The notes beneath the pieces were generated by a model. That model saw only the letters and a program-made list of their open reading frames with translations, had not been told where the DNA came from and did not search any database. Shown here piece after piece: positions 63,291 to 64,000 of a DNA stretch of 64,000 nt. A program made the translations under genes and the position numbers. The number at the start of each line of letters is the position of its first letter. Within the stretch, counting starts at the first letter, position 1. The stretch is taken from positions 1-64,000 of the forward strand of contig NZ_PKEK01000009.1 in assembly GCF_002863225.1 (NCBI RefSeq), in the 5' to 3' direction. This DNA is from Mycobacterium sp. (GTDB taxonomy: Bacteria > Actinomycetota > Actinomycetes > Mycobacteriales > Mycobacteriaceae).

Positions 63291-63983
63291 TCAGCAGCAG
63301 TCTTCGCCGCGCCAGGACTTGACGCCCTGCCAGATCGCCGTCGCGGCGATACCGAGACCGATCGCCGGGTCGAACCACCAGACGCCCGGCCAGATCGCCG
63401 CCACCGCCAGACCGACCAGGACGGCGGCGGCTTGGGCGCCGCACAGGTAGTTCTGGGTGCCCTCGCCCGCGGTGGCCGCCGAGCCCAGCCGCTCGGCCAG
63501 CGAATGCTTGGCCCGGCCCAGGATCGGCATCAGCACCAGCGAGGCAGCGGTCAACACGATGCCGACGACCGAGGTCTCGGCGTCGTGCCGCTCGAGGATG
63601 TGGTGGACGGACTCCGCGGCGATGTAGGGCGCGGTCAGCCAGAACGACCAGGCGACGCCGACTTGGGCGCGGCGCTCGGCGGTCGCCGAAGCCGTCCTCG
63701 ACCCGGAGAACCGCCAGGCCACCATCGCGCTGGCCAGCGCTTCGGGCAGGCTGCCCAGCGCCCAACCCGTCAACGCGATCGAGCCGACCGACAGGCCCTG
63801 CCACAGCCCGACCACGCCTTCGGTGAGCATCGCGACCATGCTCACCCAGGCCAGCCGGTAGGCCCATTGCGCGCCGCGCCGCCACCGGGAGTCGTGCGTC
63901 GGTCCGTGTCCGTGCCCGGTCTCGGCGCAGCAGGCGTCGACCACCAGGCCGGCCTGATCGCTCGTCGGACGGGATTCGGTCAC
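63291..63983 (-). CDS. Divergent cation diffusion facilitator-like membrane protein
   Basis: A 230-residue protein with about five hydrophobic segments and a His/Cys-bearing N-terminus (DACCAETGHGHGPTH). It resembles a divergent CDF subfamily (GSIALTGWALGSLPEALASAMVAWRF, then WWFDPAIGLGIAATAIWQG). The Asp of the usual LDSxIE segment in TM2 is Gly and the canonical HxxxD of TM5 is absent, so the metal site differs from classical zinc exporters. It ends GEDCC. It converges with the ABC cluster (5-base gap). Confidence 0.8.
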   Translation of the reverse strand: MTESRPTSDQAGLVVDACCAETGHGHGPTHDSRWRRGAQWAYRLAWVSMVAMLTEGVVGLWQGLSVGSIALTGWALGSLPEALASAMVAWRFSGSRTASATAERRAQVGVAWSFWLTAPYIAAESVHHILERHDAETSVVGIVLTAASLVLMPILGRAKHSLAERLGSAATAGEGTQNYLCGAQAAAVLVGLAVAAIWPGVWWFDPAIGLGIAATAIWQGVKSWRGEDCC

Positions 63984-64000
63984 CCAGCGATGTTAGGTCA

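Overview
This window comes from the chromosome of a non-tuberculous Mycobacterium. It is GC-rich and gene-dense, with GTG and TTG starts, ATGA/TGATG stop-start overlaps and several probable leaderless promoters. From pdtaS to ctpC the gene order follows the M. tuberculosis Rv3220c-Rv3270 block as I remember it: TB7.3, rshA-sigH, aroA-rsgA, Rv3230c-desA3, ppk2, secA1, lpqB-mtrB-mtrA, sahH, rubB-rubA-alkB, manA/manB, whiB2, fbiA-fbiB, manC-wbbL1-rmlD, a LytR-CpsA-Psr gene, pacL1-ctpC. Product names rest on motifs and remembered family sequences; no database search was run.

Layout. 1-6.1 kb: N-terminal part of the sensor kinase PdtaS, a 71-residue biotinyl-domain protein, a secreted Gly/Leu/Pro-rich protein, the 24-codon gene of ribosomal protein bL37, the redox-stress pair sigH-rshA, a short-chain dehydrogenase, a YbaK-type deacylase, a crotonase and a TetR regulator. 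6.1-15.2 kb: FAD and NAD oxidoreductases, a DUF222/HNH protein, an SRAP protein, aroA-rsgA, an SRPBCC protein, an F420-type oxidoreductase and an HD-domain protein. 15.2-21.3 kb: the DesA3 desaturase and its reductase, each behind the same tandem palindromic operator, then ppk2 and a wax-ester/triacylglycerol synthase-like gene with an altered active-site motif. 21.3-34.2 kb, all leftward: a KhtT/KhtU-like K+/H+ antiporter pair, secA1, hpf, a comF-like gene, lpqB-mtrB-mtrA, tmk, sahH. 34.3-39.6 kb: a TetR gene, two rubredoxins, two tandem alkB paralogues and an amino-acid permease. 39.6-54.2 kb: mannose activation (manA, an SIS-domain gene, manB, manC), whiB2, the F420 genes fbiA-fbiB with a coupled NUDIX gene, the arabinogalactan linker genes wbbL1-rmlD and an LCP ligase. 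54.2-64 kb: a truncated AMP-binding protein, pacL1-ctpC metal efflux, a double YbjQ protein, then a siderophore-type ABC cluster that I do not recall next to ctpC in M. tuberculosis, and a divergent CDF-like transporter.

Two things deserve most attention. First, the ATPase of the terminal ABC cluster (61299-62726) is fused to a C-terminal domain with the CC-x10-C-x2-C iron-sulfur motif of FhuF-type ferric-siderophore reductases, which would put import and reductive iron release in one polypeptide. Second, a dispersed intergenic repeat family occurs at about seven loci. Its core is GACGATGCAGA, then a variable dyad, then TGAGGAGGAG. The dyad changes in sequence but stays self-complementary. 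The element forms tandem arrays with 54-58 bp periods, and at some loci its AGGAG end appears to act as the ribosome-binding site of the next gene.

Gaps above 300 bp are few (890-1205 and 46540-46882) and hold promoters or leaders only. I saw no rRNA, tRNA, CRISPR array, insertion sequence or prophage.
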